A DNA stretch of 47,604 nucleotides. Origin: a virus. The stretch covers positions 1 through 47,604 of IMG/VR virus record IMGVR_UViG_3300042731_004164. One strand, 5' to 3'. A program made the position numbers and the translations under genes. Each line of letters opens with the position of its first letter. Within the stretch, counting starts at the first letter, position 1. The notes under the pieces are model-generated. The model did not search any database. It saw only the letters and a program-made list of their open reading frames with translations, and was not told the DNA's origin. Positions 1 to 7,243 of the stretch are shown one piece after another.

Positions 1-2
1 AG

Positions 3-476
3 TACCGGGCGATGAGCGGCAAGAAGTGGAGTGAGAAAGGCGGTGCGGCGGGTCTGTTTCGTGCAACGGATTTACTCGACAAAAAGCGGTTAGTAGTAGT
101 CGAGGGAGCAAGCGACACAGCGGCAGCAATGACCGCGCTCCCCGACGAGTGGATAGCAGGGCGGCCAAGTAATTTGAGTTGCGTCGATATGGTGGCCGCC
201 CTGCTTAACAAAAGTATCCAGTTGGTGATCGTCGCGGACCGGGACGAGGAAAAGCAGAGGCCCGACGGTTCATGGTGGAATCCGGGCCACTACGGGGCGT
301 TGAAGCTCGCGAAGCGATGTTTTGAGCTTGCCAGTACGGTAAAGATTATCAGACCGCCAGGCTGCAAGGATATGCGTGAGTGGTTGACTAGCGGGCGTCT
401 GAAACCGAAAAGTTTTCACGACACGGTTGCGATGGCGAACTACCTGATGCCATCGGACTTTGCGGAGATTAGGTGA
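3..476 (+). CDS. Toprim-domain protein (primase/helicase type), 5'-truncated
   Basis: The frame is open to the window edge (codons for Y-R-A precede the first Met at 12), so this is probably the C-terminal part of a larger protein. The VVVEGASDTAAAM segment matches the Toprim glutamate strand and VIVADRDEE the Toprim DxD strand; a later KDMREWL fits the end of phage Toprim primases. Toprim primases make RNA primers at the replication fork, often as a fusion to a helicase. The gene runs straight into the recombination exonuclease, its stop overlapping the next start, which fits a replication/recombination operon. Whether a zinc-binding primase domain lies upstream cannot be seen. Primase versus another Toprim family is an inference; the Toprim fold itself is well supported. 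Confidence 0.75.
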   Translation, partial: YRAMSGKKWSEKGGAAGLFRATDLLDKKRLVVVEGASDTAAAMTALPDEWIAGRPSNLSCVDMVAALLNKSIQLVIVADRDEEKQRPDGSWWNPGHYGALKLAKRCFELASTVKIIRPPGCKDMREWLTSGRLKPKSFHDTVAMANYLMPSDFAEIR

Positions 477-1324
477 TGATTGCAGGAAACAAACCTTACG
501 AGACGAACGCGGAGTATCATGCGGATTACTCGCACCTATCGAACTCGATGAAAGAGTTTTTCCTTTCGGAGGGTGCCGATGCGTACTATCGGACCTACAT
601 CACGAAAGAGATGGTTCGCAAATCGACAGAAAGTCAGGTGATCGGCCAACTCACTCACAGTTTTATATTGGAGCCGGAACGAACGGAACTGGAATTTGTC
701 CGTGAACCGGATTGGTCAAGTGAGATACGTAAGCCGGACGGTTCCAAGTATGCCAAGGTCACGTCAACCAAGGAGTATGGAAAACAACGTGCCATCTTCG
801 TCAACTCGAACAAGGACAAGACCGTCGTTTCCAGGGAGGATTGGAATCTTGCCGAGGCGATGGCGACGGCCGTCTTGGACGATCCGTTTGCGTCGAGCAT
901 TTTACGAGACTGCCCGATCAGAGAAGAGGTATTTCGGTGGGACGATTTTGGCGTCAAGAAGAAGTGTCGGTTGGACGCAAGAGGCGATGACACGCTCGAC
1001 GTCAAGACGTTTACGCCCAAGGATGGACCGACCCGGCCCGAGCACTGGAAGCGGTCAGCACGGAGGTGGGGCTATTACCGGCAGCAGCCATGGTATGAGG
1101 ATGGCTTGCGAGCACACGGCTTGCCGGTGGGTCGGTTCTATTTTATCGCGGTAAGCAGCAAGTTTCCGCATCCCGTTTTCGTCTGCGAGGAACATCCATC
1201 ATGGATCGAACGCGGGCGGCGAGAGAATGCCGAGGCGGTCGCGGACATCGTCCGATGCCGACTGAACGGAAAGTGGAGGCTGGATTTTCAAAATCAAATC
1301 AACCAATTTTCGGAGGCATGGTAA
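476..1324 (+). CDS. RecE-like PD-(D/E)XK exonuclease
   Basis: Putative exodeoxyribonuclease VIII-type nuclease of about 282 aa. It shows the family order: an N-terminal HLSNSMKEF segment, GQLTHSFILEP, then the nuclease core with KCRLDA followed by TLDVKTF (the D and ExK-like strand, here D-V-K) and a later YYRQQPWY matching the Q-x-x-x-Y helix of RecB/RecE-type nucleases. Such enzymes resect DNA ends 5' to 3' and hand single strands to an annealing protein, which here is the next gene, one base downstream. A GTG three bases upstream (473) is also possible; ATG 476 overlaps the previous stop and is preferred. Confidence 0.85.
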   Translation: MIAGNKPYETNAEYHADYSHLSNSMKEFFLSEGADAYYRTYITKEMVRKSTESQVIGQLTHSFILEPERTELEFVREPDWSSEIRKPDGSKYAKVTSTKEYGKQRAIFVNSNKDKTVVSREDWNLAEAMATAVLDDPFASSILRDCPIREEVFRWDDFGVKKKCRLDARGDDTLDVKTFTPKDGPTRPEHWKRSARRWGYYRQQPWYEDGLRAHGLPVGRFYFIAVSSKFPHPVFVCEEHPSWIERGRRENAEAVADIVRCRLNGKWRLDFQNQINQFSEAW

Positions 1325-1999
1325 ATGAATACATCGGAAAGTACAGACAAGGTGTGTCAAGCGTTGTTTGATGCACGGAATGAGATGGAAGAGGTCAATA
1401 AGTCTTCTCAAGTCCAGGGCGGCGGTGCATCATATCCGTATGCCACGTTTCGCGACTACCTCGTTGCTACGTCATCCGCGATGAAAAAACACGGGTTGAC
1501 CGTAGTCTTTACAGTCGTCGCCAACTCTTCGGATTCTTACGAACGGACCGATCGAAACGGCAAGATCGTCACGTACTTCGTATCTCGCGTCACGGTAGCG
1601 GCCAGACTGATCCACACAAGCGGTCAGTGGATCGAGATCCAGGGAGTCGGCGAGGGCCATGATACCCAAGACAAGGCGTGCGGCAAGGCTCAGACTTACG
1701 CCAAGAAGTACGCGATGAGCCTACTGTTCGGGCTTTCGGCAAGCGAAGACGCCGACAAGAGCATGAGTCCGCTGGAACAATCAGAGGCCAAGGCCGAGGC
1801 AAAGGCAGCCGATCCTAACGAGATCATTGACAAGTATTGTGTCATGATGGGTGAAGCGAAGAATCATCAAGAACTCGAAAAGGTCGGTCAGGCCATTGCT
1901 GCCGACAAGGTGGTTGCGGCGAACAAGGCCATCGCCGACGAACTGCGGACGCTGTACGGCAAGCGGAAAAAGGATCTGTCGGCCCAAGGGGCCGCGTAA
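1325..1999 (+). CDS. ERF-family single-strand annealing protein
   Basis: 224 aa. The N-terminal half shows the ERF superfamily pattern: an opening amphipathic helix, SYPYATFRDY, SAMKKHGLTVVF, a beta-rich central part with a long tract ending in EGHDTQDKACGKAQTYAKKY and then LFGL. The C-terminal 80 residues are Lys/Ala/Glu-rich and less conserved. ERF proteins form rings on single-stranded DNA and promote annealing during phage recombination. The ATG follows the stop of the upstream exonuclease directly, so the two form a classic two-component recombination system of RecE/RecT or Red type. Confidence 0.88.
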   Translation: MNTSESTDKVCQALFDARNEMEEVNKSSQVQGGGASYPYATFRDYLVATSSAMKKHGLTVVFTVVANSSDSYERTDRNGKIVTYFVSRVTVAARLIHTSGQWIEIQGVGEGHDTQDKACGKAQTYAKKYAMSLLFGLSASEDADKSMSPLEQSEAKAEAKAADPNEIIDKYCVMMGEAKNHQELEKVGQAIAADKVVAANKAIADELRTLYGKRKKDLSAQGAA

Positions 2000-2020
2000 T
2001 GCAGATGGGTGAGCAAAAAT

Positions 2021-2054
2021 TCGGTATTGATACCGATGCAACAATAAATATTAC
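2021..2054 (+). promoter_or_regulatory. Palindromic operator overlapping a possible promoter
   Basis: Positions 2021-2036 form a perfect palindrome with 7-base arms (TCGGTAT, two bases, ATACCGA). It overlaps a candidate -35 box TTGATA (2027-2032), followed after 16 bases by TATTAC (2049-2054) as a weak -10. The HTH gene starts at 2075. A repressor bound to the palindrome would block the promoter. Half-site CGGTAT/ATACCG also occurs in the inverted repeat at 11342-11367. Confidence 0.45.
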
Positions 2055-2074
2055 ATCTATACATGGGAGCTAAA

Positions 2075-2272
2075 ATGGAACAAAAACTCATAAAAGCTCA
2101 ATACGTGGCTGACTTGCTCGGATGTTCGGCGCGGCACGTATGTCGCATGGCCGAGATGGGTAAGATGCCGGCGGCGATACGAGTAGGCCGCATCGTGCGG
2201 TGGAATCAGCAAGAAATCCACGAATGGATCGCCGCTGGTTGTCCCGAGCCGCAACGCGAGGAAGTATCGTGA
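2075..2272 (+). CDS. Small MerR/AlpA/excisionase-like HTH protein
   Basis: 65 aa. The sequence is that of a winged-helix DNA-binding module of the helix_turn_helix_17/excisionase type: the turn in YVADLLGCSARHVCRMAEMG, a basic wing around RVGRIVRWNQQEI and the terminal HEWIAAG. Such proteins are excisionases, AlpA-like activators or small phage regulators. The start at 2075 is chosen over an in-frame ATG at 2063 because GGGAG at 2065-2069 lies at correct spacing for 2075 and overlaps the 2063 codon. It sits behind the palindrome at 2021-2036, suggesting autoregulation. No integrase is visible, so excisionase function is not established. Confidence 0.8.
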   Translation: MEQKLIKAQYVADLLGCSARHVCRMAEMGKMPAAIRVGRIVRWNQQEIHEWIAAGCPEPQREEVS

Positions 2273-2640
2273 GCATGGGTAGGACAATCGAACTTGGCCG
2301 TGCGTCGACGGCCCACCCTGCGGGGATCGGCGCTGCGGTGAAGCGGGCCGCATCGTTTCCCGCATCCGTACTGGTTGGTGCTTCCGCACCGTTGGGATAG
2401 CAAACGCTACCAAAACCAACGAGCGTTAGCTCGAACCAAGAGACGCGGGAAATTACGACGTACCCTAGCCCGCGCCATCAGATAGATGCACTACTGTTGT
2501 TGGTTAGTGGGCCGACGCGACGGCCGTAATGGTGAGACAGCAACCGGGCAAAAGGCGGCGACCGACCGGCGGCGAAGGCCCTTCCCGACCCTCTGTGCAG
2601 GGTCGGGGTCTAGGGACTCCCTCCCAACAGCGAAAGTGAA
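2273..2640 (+). ncRNA. Structured non-coding stretch, possible RNA or regulatory region
   Basis: About 370 bases without a convincing gene. It contains successive small perfect hairpins: GGTGC/GCACC at 2377-2390, CGAGC/GCTCG with a GTTA loop at 2420-2433, GGCCG/CGGCC at 2510-2525, and a 9-bp CCCGACCCT/AGGGTCGGG stem at 2584-2607. A short open frame (ATG 2275 to TAG 2400, 41 aa, low complexity) has no recognisable product. A tRNA was considered and not found. Whether the stretch is transcribed as a separate RNA, is a long leader of the gene at 2649, or a DNA control region cannot be told. Confidence 0.35.
2584..2607 (+). terminator. GC-rich 9-bp hairpin without U-tract
   Basis: Perfect stem of nine pairs with a six-base loop CTGTGC, 41 bases upstream of the next start codon. 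There is no run of T after it, so intrinsic termination is uncertain; it may instead be part of a structured leader. Confidence 0.3.
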
Positions 2641-2648
2641 GGATCACG

Positions 2649-3095
2649 ATGTTAAGGATAACAGCAACGAAAAGAGACGGACGTTTAGTCTTCCACCGTG
2701 TGGATGAGTATCAGGCTTGGATACGATCCCAGGAGAACGGGCAAACGTTCCGAATCGAAGTGAAGCCACTACGCGCAACCAAGACTCTTCAGCAGTTAGC
2801 TTACTACTACGGCGTGGTGATCCCTTCGGTGATCGAGTGGATGAAGGATCAGGGTTGGAGCGAGCTTGGATTTATCAAGATCCTGAATACTCGTGTCCCC
2901 CTGGCTATCGACGTTGACAACACGGATTCTTACTTGAAGGTTTTATACGCAACGTCGCGAGGGATCGAATACGAGGTCAAAAAGGCGAGGATGACCAAGC
3001 ATCAGATGATTGACTTCTTGAATTTTATTTTGGCATGGGCGTTTGAAAACGGGATCTGCATCCCGACACCAGAACACGAGGAGCAAACGGTATGA
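2649..3095 (+). CDS. Conserved phage hypothetical protein, NinB-like features
   Basis: 148 aa, preceded by GAAGGA at good spacing. The middle section (FRIEVKPLRATKTLQQLAYY, then YGVVIPSVIEW) has the R-x-x-K-T/S-L-x-Q-x-x-Y-Y pattern found in small phage recombination-region proteins, where an Arg/Lys-rich strand is followed by a Gln/Tyr helix. This recalls NinB/Orf-type proteins, but the similarity is pattern-level only. The C-terminal part is helical and ends in an acidic tail. It overlaps the next gene by four bases. Function is not assigned. Confidence 0.65.
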   Translation: MLRITATKRDGRLVFHRVDEYQAWIRSQENGQTFRIEVKPLRATKTLQQLAYYYGVVIPSVIEWMKDQGWSELGFIKILNTRVPLAIDVDNTDSYLKVLYATSRGIEYEVKKARMTKHQMIDFLNFILAWAFENGICIPTPEHEEQTV

Positions 3096-3340
3096 ACCAG
3101 TACATGAGGGCAAAGCGGTGGATTCACGCGTCGGTTACGGAACATAGAAACATTCAGCTGTTTCCGAGCAGGTTCAAGGTAACGACAGATCCAGAGTCAC
3201 TGGTAGATCTGATTGTAAAGACGGCGAAGTTTTTCAAATACAAGACGATCGTAACCCGTGCAACTGGTAGGTATCAAATTGACGGCCGTCGCGAAGTTCG
3301 CGACAAGGAAGAGTTCTTTACGATTATCGTTGTGGTGTGA
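3092..3340 (+). CDS. Hypothetical protein
   Basis: 82 aa, basic. The ATG overlaps the preceding stop (ATGA), indicating translational coupling. The sequence alternates hydrophobic and charged residues and ends in the beta-like FFTIIVVV; no signal peptide or catalytic motif is visible. Not recognised. Confidence 0.6.
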   Translation: MNQYMRAKRWIHASVTEHRNIQLFPSRFKVTTDPESLVDLIVKTAKFFKYKTIVTRATGRYQIDGRREVRDKEEFFTIIVVV

Positions 3341-3341
3341 G

Positions 3342-3530
3342 ATGAGCAAGAAGAAAAAAATAAAGAAACTCAAAAAAGAAGTTCAACGTTTGCGGTCGCA
3401 ACGACGCCAAAGGCCACTTCCGCCACCGCCACCTGATAACGTTGTTTGTGAGGGTTGGTGCTTCGTACCGCCGAGGATCAGCTTCTCGGAAATATATTTA
3501 CTTGTAACCCAGCTGAAGAGGCATGATTGA
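3342..3530 (+). CDS. Small Lys-rich hypothetical protein
   Basis: 62 aa, starting one base after the upstream stop. The N-terminal third is almost pure Lys/Arg with leucine spacing (MSKKKKIKKLKKEVQRLRSQ), consistent with a short basic coiled coil or nucleic-acid-binding tail. A run of six prolines and a CEGWCF segment follow. It could bind DNA or RNA, but nothing specific supports that. The spacing and the following HNH gene fit one operon. Confidence 0.5.
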   Translation: MSKKKKIKKLKKEVQRLRSQRRQRPLPPPPPDNVVCEGWCFVPPRISFSEIYLLVTQLKRHD

Positions 3531-3533
3531 ATT

Positions 3534-3815
3534 GTGGAACCACACGTCAAGGTGTACTGCGAGGCGTGGAAGATCGGCGAGCAAGACACGCCGCTCTGCG
3601 AACGATGCGGGCGGCGACACATCAACGACATCCACCACATCATTTACAGGTCGCACGGCGGCCCTGACGAATTTTGGAACCTGATCGGTCTTTGCCGATG
3701 GTGTCATGACGATTGGGCTCACGTACTGGGCAGCGGAAGTGAGGAAGTTTTTGCGGCCAAGAGATGGCCTGGAGGAATTAAAGTTGAACATGGACAGGAT
3801 GAACGGGAGCTTTAA
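3534..3815 (+). CDS. HNH endonuclease-like protein
   Basis: 93 aa, with a GTG start. Zinc-ligand pairs are present at C22/C25 (CERC) and C54/C57 (CRWC). Between them are the HNH elements: D-I-H-H at residues 32-35, N49 in NLIGLCRWCH and H58 just after the second pair. HNH proteins nick or cut DNA. In phages they act as homing nucleases or as packaging partners when next to terminase; this one is far from the terminase, so free-standing or small-nuclease function is more likely. The C-terminal 25 residues are not conserved and run under the next reading frame. Confidence 0.8.
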   Translation: MEPHVKVYCEAWKIGEQDTPLCERCGRRHINDIHHIIYRSHGGPDEFWNLIGLCRWCHDDWAHVLGSGSEEVFAAKRWPGGIKVEHGQDEREL

Positions 3816-3840
3816 CCACAGAGGACGCGGAGGAAAAGTG

Positions 3841-4089
3841 ATGGGTGAATCTTTCAGGCCACCAATAGATGATTTCGTAGAGTTCAATGTCAATGGGATT
3901 CCTAGGAAACTCAATTGGCCTCTGTATCGAGTGGTTGAAAAACTCATAGAAGCTGCTGACATCCTTTGGGAATCACTGCATGTTGCGCGTGATGGTGCCA
4001 GAGAATGGCTTAGAAAGCATATCGAAGATGGCAGAAAAGCGTATCAAGAACACAGCGAGCCGTATGCGGTGGAGTGGCTGAAAAAATGA
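3841..4089 (+). CDS. Hypothetical protein
   Basis: 82 aa. The start at 3841 follows GGAGG-type sequence in CGGAGGAAAAGTG; an earlier in-frame start at 3706 would sit inside the HNH gene and add a stretch that looks non-coding. The protein is mostly helical with charged and aromatic residues (WPLYRVVEKLIEAADILWES) and no recognised motif. Its stop overlaps the radical SAM start by four bases, so the two are likely translated together. Confidence 0.5.
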   Translation: MGESFRPPIDDFVEFNVNGIPRKLNWPLYRVVEKLIEAADILWESLHVARDGAREWLRKHIEDGRKAYQEHSEPYAVEWLKK

Positions 4090-4922
4090 AAATCAATTGG
4101 CCAAAACGAGAAACAACATGGATGGTTGAAAGGACTCTTTTTGTGTCCGTGCCTTTTACATGGCGCTTACCTGCTGTGCGCACCATGCTCATTGAACGAT
4201 CCCTACTATGGGACAAAGCAATTGTCGGAGGACCTGCTATCAGATTGATGCCAAGCTATCTTTCTGGAATTGAAAACGTGACGGTTTCGATGAATGACTA
4301 TGACGGGGTTTTGCAGATGATAAATTCACAAGCAACGCGAACGACGGTTGGTTGCCCGAATCAATGTGCGTTTTGTGCCGTTCCGAAGATTGAGGGAAAG
4401 TTTCGTGAGTTAGAATCTTGGTCTCCTGGACCGATTATTTGCGATAACAATTTGCTAGCCGCATCGGTCGAACATTTTGACAGCGTTATGGATCAGCTCG
4501 AAGGAATTGGGTGGTGTGATTTTAACCAAGGTCTCGACTGTCGTCTACTGACTGACCACCATGCCGAGCGGATCGGACGAATCAAAAAAGCGATGGTACG
4601 AGTTGCTCTTGATAGCAAATCTGAAAAAGAGGCATGGTCAATTGCACTTGAAAAGTTACTGTCGTTTGGAACGGCAAAGCGTCGTATACGATGTTATGCC
4701 CTTATTGGTTTCAGAGATTCTCCAGACGAAGCCTGGGATCGCTGTGAGTGGATTCAGTCGCATGGAATTTTAGTTTTACCGATGTGGCATCATGCTTTGG
4801 ACCAACTACAACAGAACCTCGTAAGAGATGACCAGAAAAAAAGTGGATGGACAGATTATGAGCGTCGGCGGATCATGGGGTACTTTTACCAACACCGCGC
4901 AACGCCATCGTCCCGCAAGTAG
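4086..4922 (+). CDS. Radical SAM enzyme
   Basis: 278 aa. The TTVGCPNQCAFCAVP segment carries the C-x3-C-x2-C iron-sulfur motif at C90, C94 and C97. It is followed by alternating strands and helices of a partial TIM barrel, including DFNQGLDCRLL and CYALIGFRDSPDEAWDR, which resemble the strand-plus-substrate segments of elongator/MiaB-like radical SAM proteins. Such enzymes cleave S-adenosylmethionine to a 5'-deoxyadenosyl radical; the substrate is unknown. Start 4086 is preferred because ATGA overlaps the previous stop; a GTG at 4074 is possible. The gene looks more AT-rich than the replication genes, suggesting separate acquisition. Confidence 0.85.
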   Translation: MKINWPKRETTWMVERTLFVSVPFTWRLPAVRTMLIERSLLWDKAIVGGPAIRLMPSYLSGIENVTVSMNDYDGVLQMINSQATRTTVGCPNQCAFCAVPKIEGKFRELESWSPGPIICDNNLLAASVEHFDSVMDQLEGIGWCDFNQGLDCRLLTDHHAERIGRIKKAMVRVALDSKSEKEAWSIALEKLLSFGTAKRRIRCYALIGFRDSPDEAWDRCEWIQSHGILVLPMWHHALDQLQQNLVRDDQKKSGWTDYERRRIMGYFYQHRATPSSRK

Positions 4923-4961
4923 CGGCGGAATTTATTAAGGCTTTTTTGGAGGAAAATTAAA

Positions 4962-5486
4962 ATGGGATGGAAAGCAGTCAAGGAATACTATCGGATCGAT
5001 CACCATGTCCAGGTCACCGATGAAGGAATCTGCATAGGCTCGCCGTATATTCATAACATCATCGTGATCGACATGGACGGAAATGTGAGTAAACGACCAT
5101 CGCGCACCTCAAATGAAAGCCTCTTAAGATACCTCTCTGAATTTGAAACCGATCCGGAAAAGCTTTGCGAGCTGGTCCGATGTGAGGATCAGCATGACAA
5201 GTCAATCACCGTTTATACCTACTGCAGCGGTGAGATCATCGAAAAGCAGTGCGAAGAACCTGGTTGGCCAAACTGTACATGCGATGGCGAGATGATGTAC
5301 GACAATACCTTTTCAACGGATAAGGCAGTTGTCGTGGAGTGGGCGAAAAGGTCCGCTAAGGCAAATATTGATCTGTCACGAGGCGTAGTAGAAAGATTGC
5401 GGTCAGAGTTGAAAGACCACGAGAAATTACTAGAAGAATGCATATCTTATTTGGAAAAATTGAACACGGATTATCCAGGAGTTTGA
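4962..5486 (+). CDS. Hypothetical protein with C-terminal helix
   Basis: 174 aa with a strong ribosome site (TTGGAGGAAAATTAAA before ATG). The N-terminal 45 residues alternate beta-type segments ending in IVIDMDGNV. Cysteines at CTCDGEM and the preceding CEEPGWPNC could bind metal. The last 50 residues form a heptad-like helix (VERLRSELKDHEKLLEECIS). Not recognised. Confidence 0.6.
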   Translation: MGWKAVKEYYRIDHHVQVTDEGICIGSPYIHNIIVIDMDGNVSKRPSRTSNESLLRYLSEFETDPEKLCELVRCEDQHDKSITVYTYCSGEIIEKQCEEPGWPNCTCDGEMMYDNTFSTDKAVVVEWAKRSAKANIDLSRGVVERLRSELKDHEKLLEECISYLEKLNTDYPGV

Positions 5487-5488
5487 AA

Positions 5489-5950
5489 ATGACAGAGCAA
5501 ACACGAACCAGACCGATCGGCGATAAATTCTGGGACGAGGAGCTAGGTAGCTGGGTGGAGGTTGTTGCCGATGGCAAAGAAAAAACCTGTCTAAGGTGTA
5601 TATACCATCTTCACAAAAGATGCAGAATTTATGCTCTGAGAGGGTACTGTTCTCCTTATGAAAGAACCGACAAAACAAATGCCCGGTTCGTAAATTGTGA
5701 ACCTCCGAAAAAGTTAAAGAAAAGGAGTAACAAAATGAAAAAACTTTGCACTGTATTAGGGATTATATCGCTCATAATGATGATCGCTTCTGTCTTGGTA
5801 TTGCTACCGGGACTGTACTTTATTTGGGGGTATCATATTTTTGGAGTGAAATCCTACAAGCTGCTCTCTGGTGTTTTCATGCTTGGAGCTCTGTCTGACA
5901 TTGTTTTGTCTTACGTTGTGGCTTTTTTAAAGGGGATGCTTGAAAGGTAA
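5489..5950 (+). CDS. Cys-rich N-terminus joined to a two-TM membrane protein
   Basis: 153 aa. Residues 1-78 are soluble with a cysteine cluster (TCLRCIYHLHKRCRIY, CSPYERTDKT) and end in ARFVNCEPPKK. Residues 83-153 contain two hydrophobic segments (VLGIISLIMMIASVLVLLPG and a second around LLSGVFMLGALSDIVLSYVV) with a basic N-flank. A separate ribosome site (AAAGGAG, 5721-5727) precedes an in-frame ATG at 5735, so a 71-aa membrane protein may be made on its own. The sequence around ERTDKTNARFVNCEPP is repeated at the start of the next gene. Function unknown. Confidence 0.6.
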   Translation: MTEQTRTRPIGDKFWDEELGSWVEVVADGKEKTCLRCIYHLHKRCRIYALRGYCSPYERTDKTNARFVNCEPPKKLKKRSNKMKKLCTVLGIISLIMMIASVLVLLPGLYFIWGYHIFGVKSYKLLSGVFMLGALSDIVLSYVVAFLKGMLER

Positions 5951-6040
5951 CGGGATGGAAGCCAATAACCAAAACACGAAGGAGTTTTCAAAATGACCGA
6001 CAAAACAGATGCCCAATTTATAAAATGTGAACCGCCACAA
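5664..6040 (+). repeat. Diverged direct repeat encoding DKT-CEPP segment
   Basis: About 43 bases at 5664-5706 recur at 5995-6040 with scattered substitutions. They encode DKTNARFVNCEPPKK inside the gene at 5489 and DKTDAQFIKCEPPQE at the N-terminus of the gene at 5993. The copies lie about 330 bases apart with the two-TM sequence between, which suggests duplication or insertion of the membrane segment into an ancestral gene. Confidence 0.6.
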
Positions 6041-6346
6041 GAAAAACCAGAGTTTGTGTCACCTCCACCGCCAAGAAAAGATCGCGGTGATCCTATACCT
6101 GGCGACTTGTGTGATTTATTAAGAGAACGAGCTAACGAAGCTCGACAGCAAGTGCGAACTGAAATCGCCAGCAGGATTTTGTCAGGCTTACTATCGCAAG
6201 TGTCAATCCCACCGGTCGAAGGCCTCGGGTATCGCATTGACCATATTGACGACGGGCTTCCGAGGTTCGCAGTCGATTTGACTGACAGGTTGCTGGCTGA
6301 GCTGGATAAGCCGGTTAAATGTCAGGGAGACAAGAACGATGAATGA
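5993..6346 (+). CDS. Hypothetical protein
   Basis: 117 aa with ribosome site GAAGGAG eight bases upstream. The first 15 residues are a copy of an internal segment of the preceding protein (DKTDAQFIKCEPP). A proline-rich stretch (SPPPPRK) follows, then a helical region with LRERANEARQQVRTEIASRI. No enzyme motif is visible. It overlaps the next gene by eight bases. Confidence 0.6.
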   Translation: MTDKTDAQFIKCEPPQEKPEFVSPPPPRKDRGDPIPGDLCDLLRERANEARQQVRTEIASRILSGLLSQVSIPPVEGLGYRIDHIDDGLPRFAVDLTDRLLAELDKPVKCQGDKNDE

Positions 6347-6704
6347 TGGGCATCCGTTTGTGCCGACGTGCCGCCACTGCGGTAAGTACATGATCGCCAC
6401 GTCGAAAGATTATATCTCTTGCCCGGATGGTTGCGGGAAGCTGGTTCCACGCCCAAAGCAATTCCATCAGAAGATGCGTGCGTACAAGCGTGAGCTGTTC
6501 AAGAAAAAGGTGCTGGCCTGGCAGGCGAAGTTGCCTAACGCGATATGGACGAGAGGAAGGCGACGTGACCGGAAGATGCTGTTTACTATTCTTGGTGGTG
6601 ACGGCGTGTTTGTGTTTGATGGTTACGGCGAAGCAAAGCCGTTCGACTCCGAGAACGTCGGGCTATGGAACGGGAAGCCGAGAAAGTTCGCGAAGGTTCA
6701 ATGA
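6339..6704 (+). CDS. Zinc-ribbon-like hypothetical protein
   Basis: 121 aa. The N-terminus has CRHCGKYM and then CPDGCGK, a four-cysteine arrangement of a small zinc ribbon (residues about 11-33). A basic helix (HQKMRAYKRELFKKK) follows and the C-terminal 45 residues are beta-like. Zinc ribbons of this form occur in phage regulators and nucleic-acid-binding proteins, but the role here is open. It overlaps the next gene by four bases (ATGA). Confidence 0.6.
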   Translation: MNDGHPFVPTCRHCGKYMIATSKDYISCPDGCGKLVPRPKQFHQKMRAYKRELFKKKVLAWQAKLPNAIWTRGRRRDRKMLFTILGGDGVFVFDGYGEAKPFDSENVGLWNGKPRKFAKVQ

Positions 6705-7243
6705 TCGCAATGAAACACACAGACCGCATCTCGAAAATACTTGTTGCCTATCGGCGTAGGTGGCATTGGCCTAAGCCGGTGGCGTTGATACCTAACGTTA
6801 TTCCAGTCGGCTATGGCTATGAGTGCGACTTGGTTGAGATCACCAAAGCGGGTTTGTGGCATGAGTTTGAGGTCAAAGTAAGCAGGAGTGATTTCTTTGC
6901 GGATTTTAAGAAAAAGTCAATGTGGTCGAGAGATCGTCGTCCAAAGCATGAAATTATACAGGGCGGCGGCGGTCCGAACTACTTTTGGTTTGTGACGCCG
7001 GCCGGGTTGGTGGAGCCGCATGAGGTGCCAGAGTACGCCGGTCTTATCGAGATCGATGTTTCCGGTGAATGCGGTCCTAAGGTTTCGACCGTGAAGCATG
7101 AGACACGATTGCACCGGAACAAAATGCCCTTGAATAGCGTAATTAACCTCATGCAAAAACTATCGTCGGGTTACTATGAGCCCGGTTTTCAAAAGCTAGA
7201 ACTAGCTAAAAAAGTTTATCCGAAAGGAGTATGTGATGGGTAA
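6701..7243 (+). CDS. MmcB-like PD-(D/E)XK nuclease-fold protein
   Basis: 180 aa from ATG 6701. The core GYGYECDLVEI, then HEFEVKVSRSDFFADFKKKS, has the D-x(n)-E-x-K pattern of PD-(D/E)XK nucleases, with the acidic residue in CDLVEI and E-V-K in the next strand, as in MmcB/DUF-type DNA repair proteins. The following YFWFVTPAGLVEPHEVPEYAGLIEI resembles the last two strands seen in that family. It may act on DNA, but no substrate can be inferred. Start 6701 is chosen for coupling with the previous stop. Confidence 0.65.
   Translation: MIAMKHTDRISKILVAYRRRWHWPKPVALIPNVIPVGYGYECDLVEITKAGLWHEFEVKVSRSDFFADFKKKSMWSRDRRPKHEIIQGGGGPNYFWFVTPAGLVEPHEVPEYAGLIEIDVSGECGPKVSTVKHETRLHRNKMPLNSVINLMQKLSSGYYEPGFQKLELAKKVYPKGVCDG

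Noticed and set aside
2581-2640. Possible tRNA T-arm in the structured region
   Set aside because: The GGGGTCTAGGGACTCCC segment does not form a five-pair stem with a seven-base loop, and no acceptor or D-arm matches.
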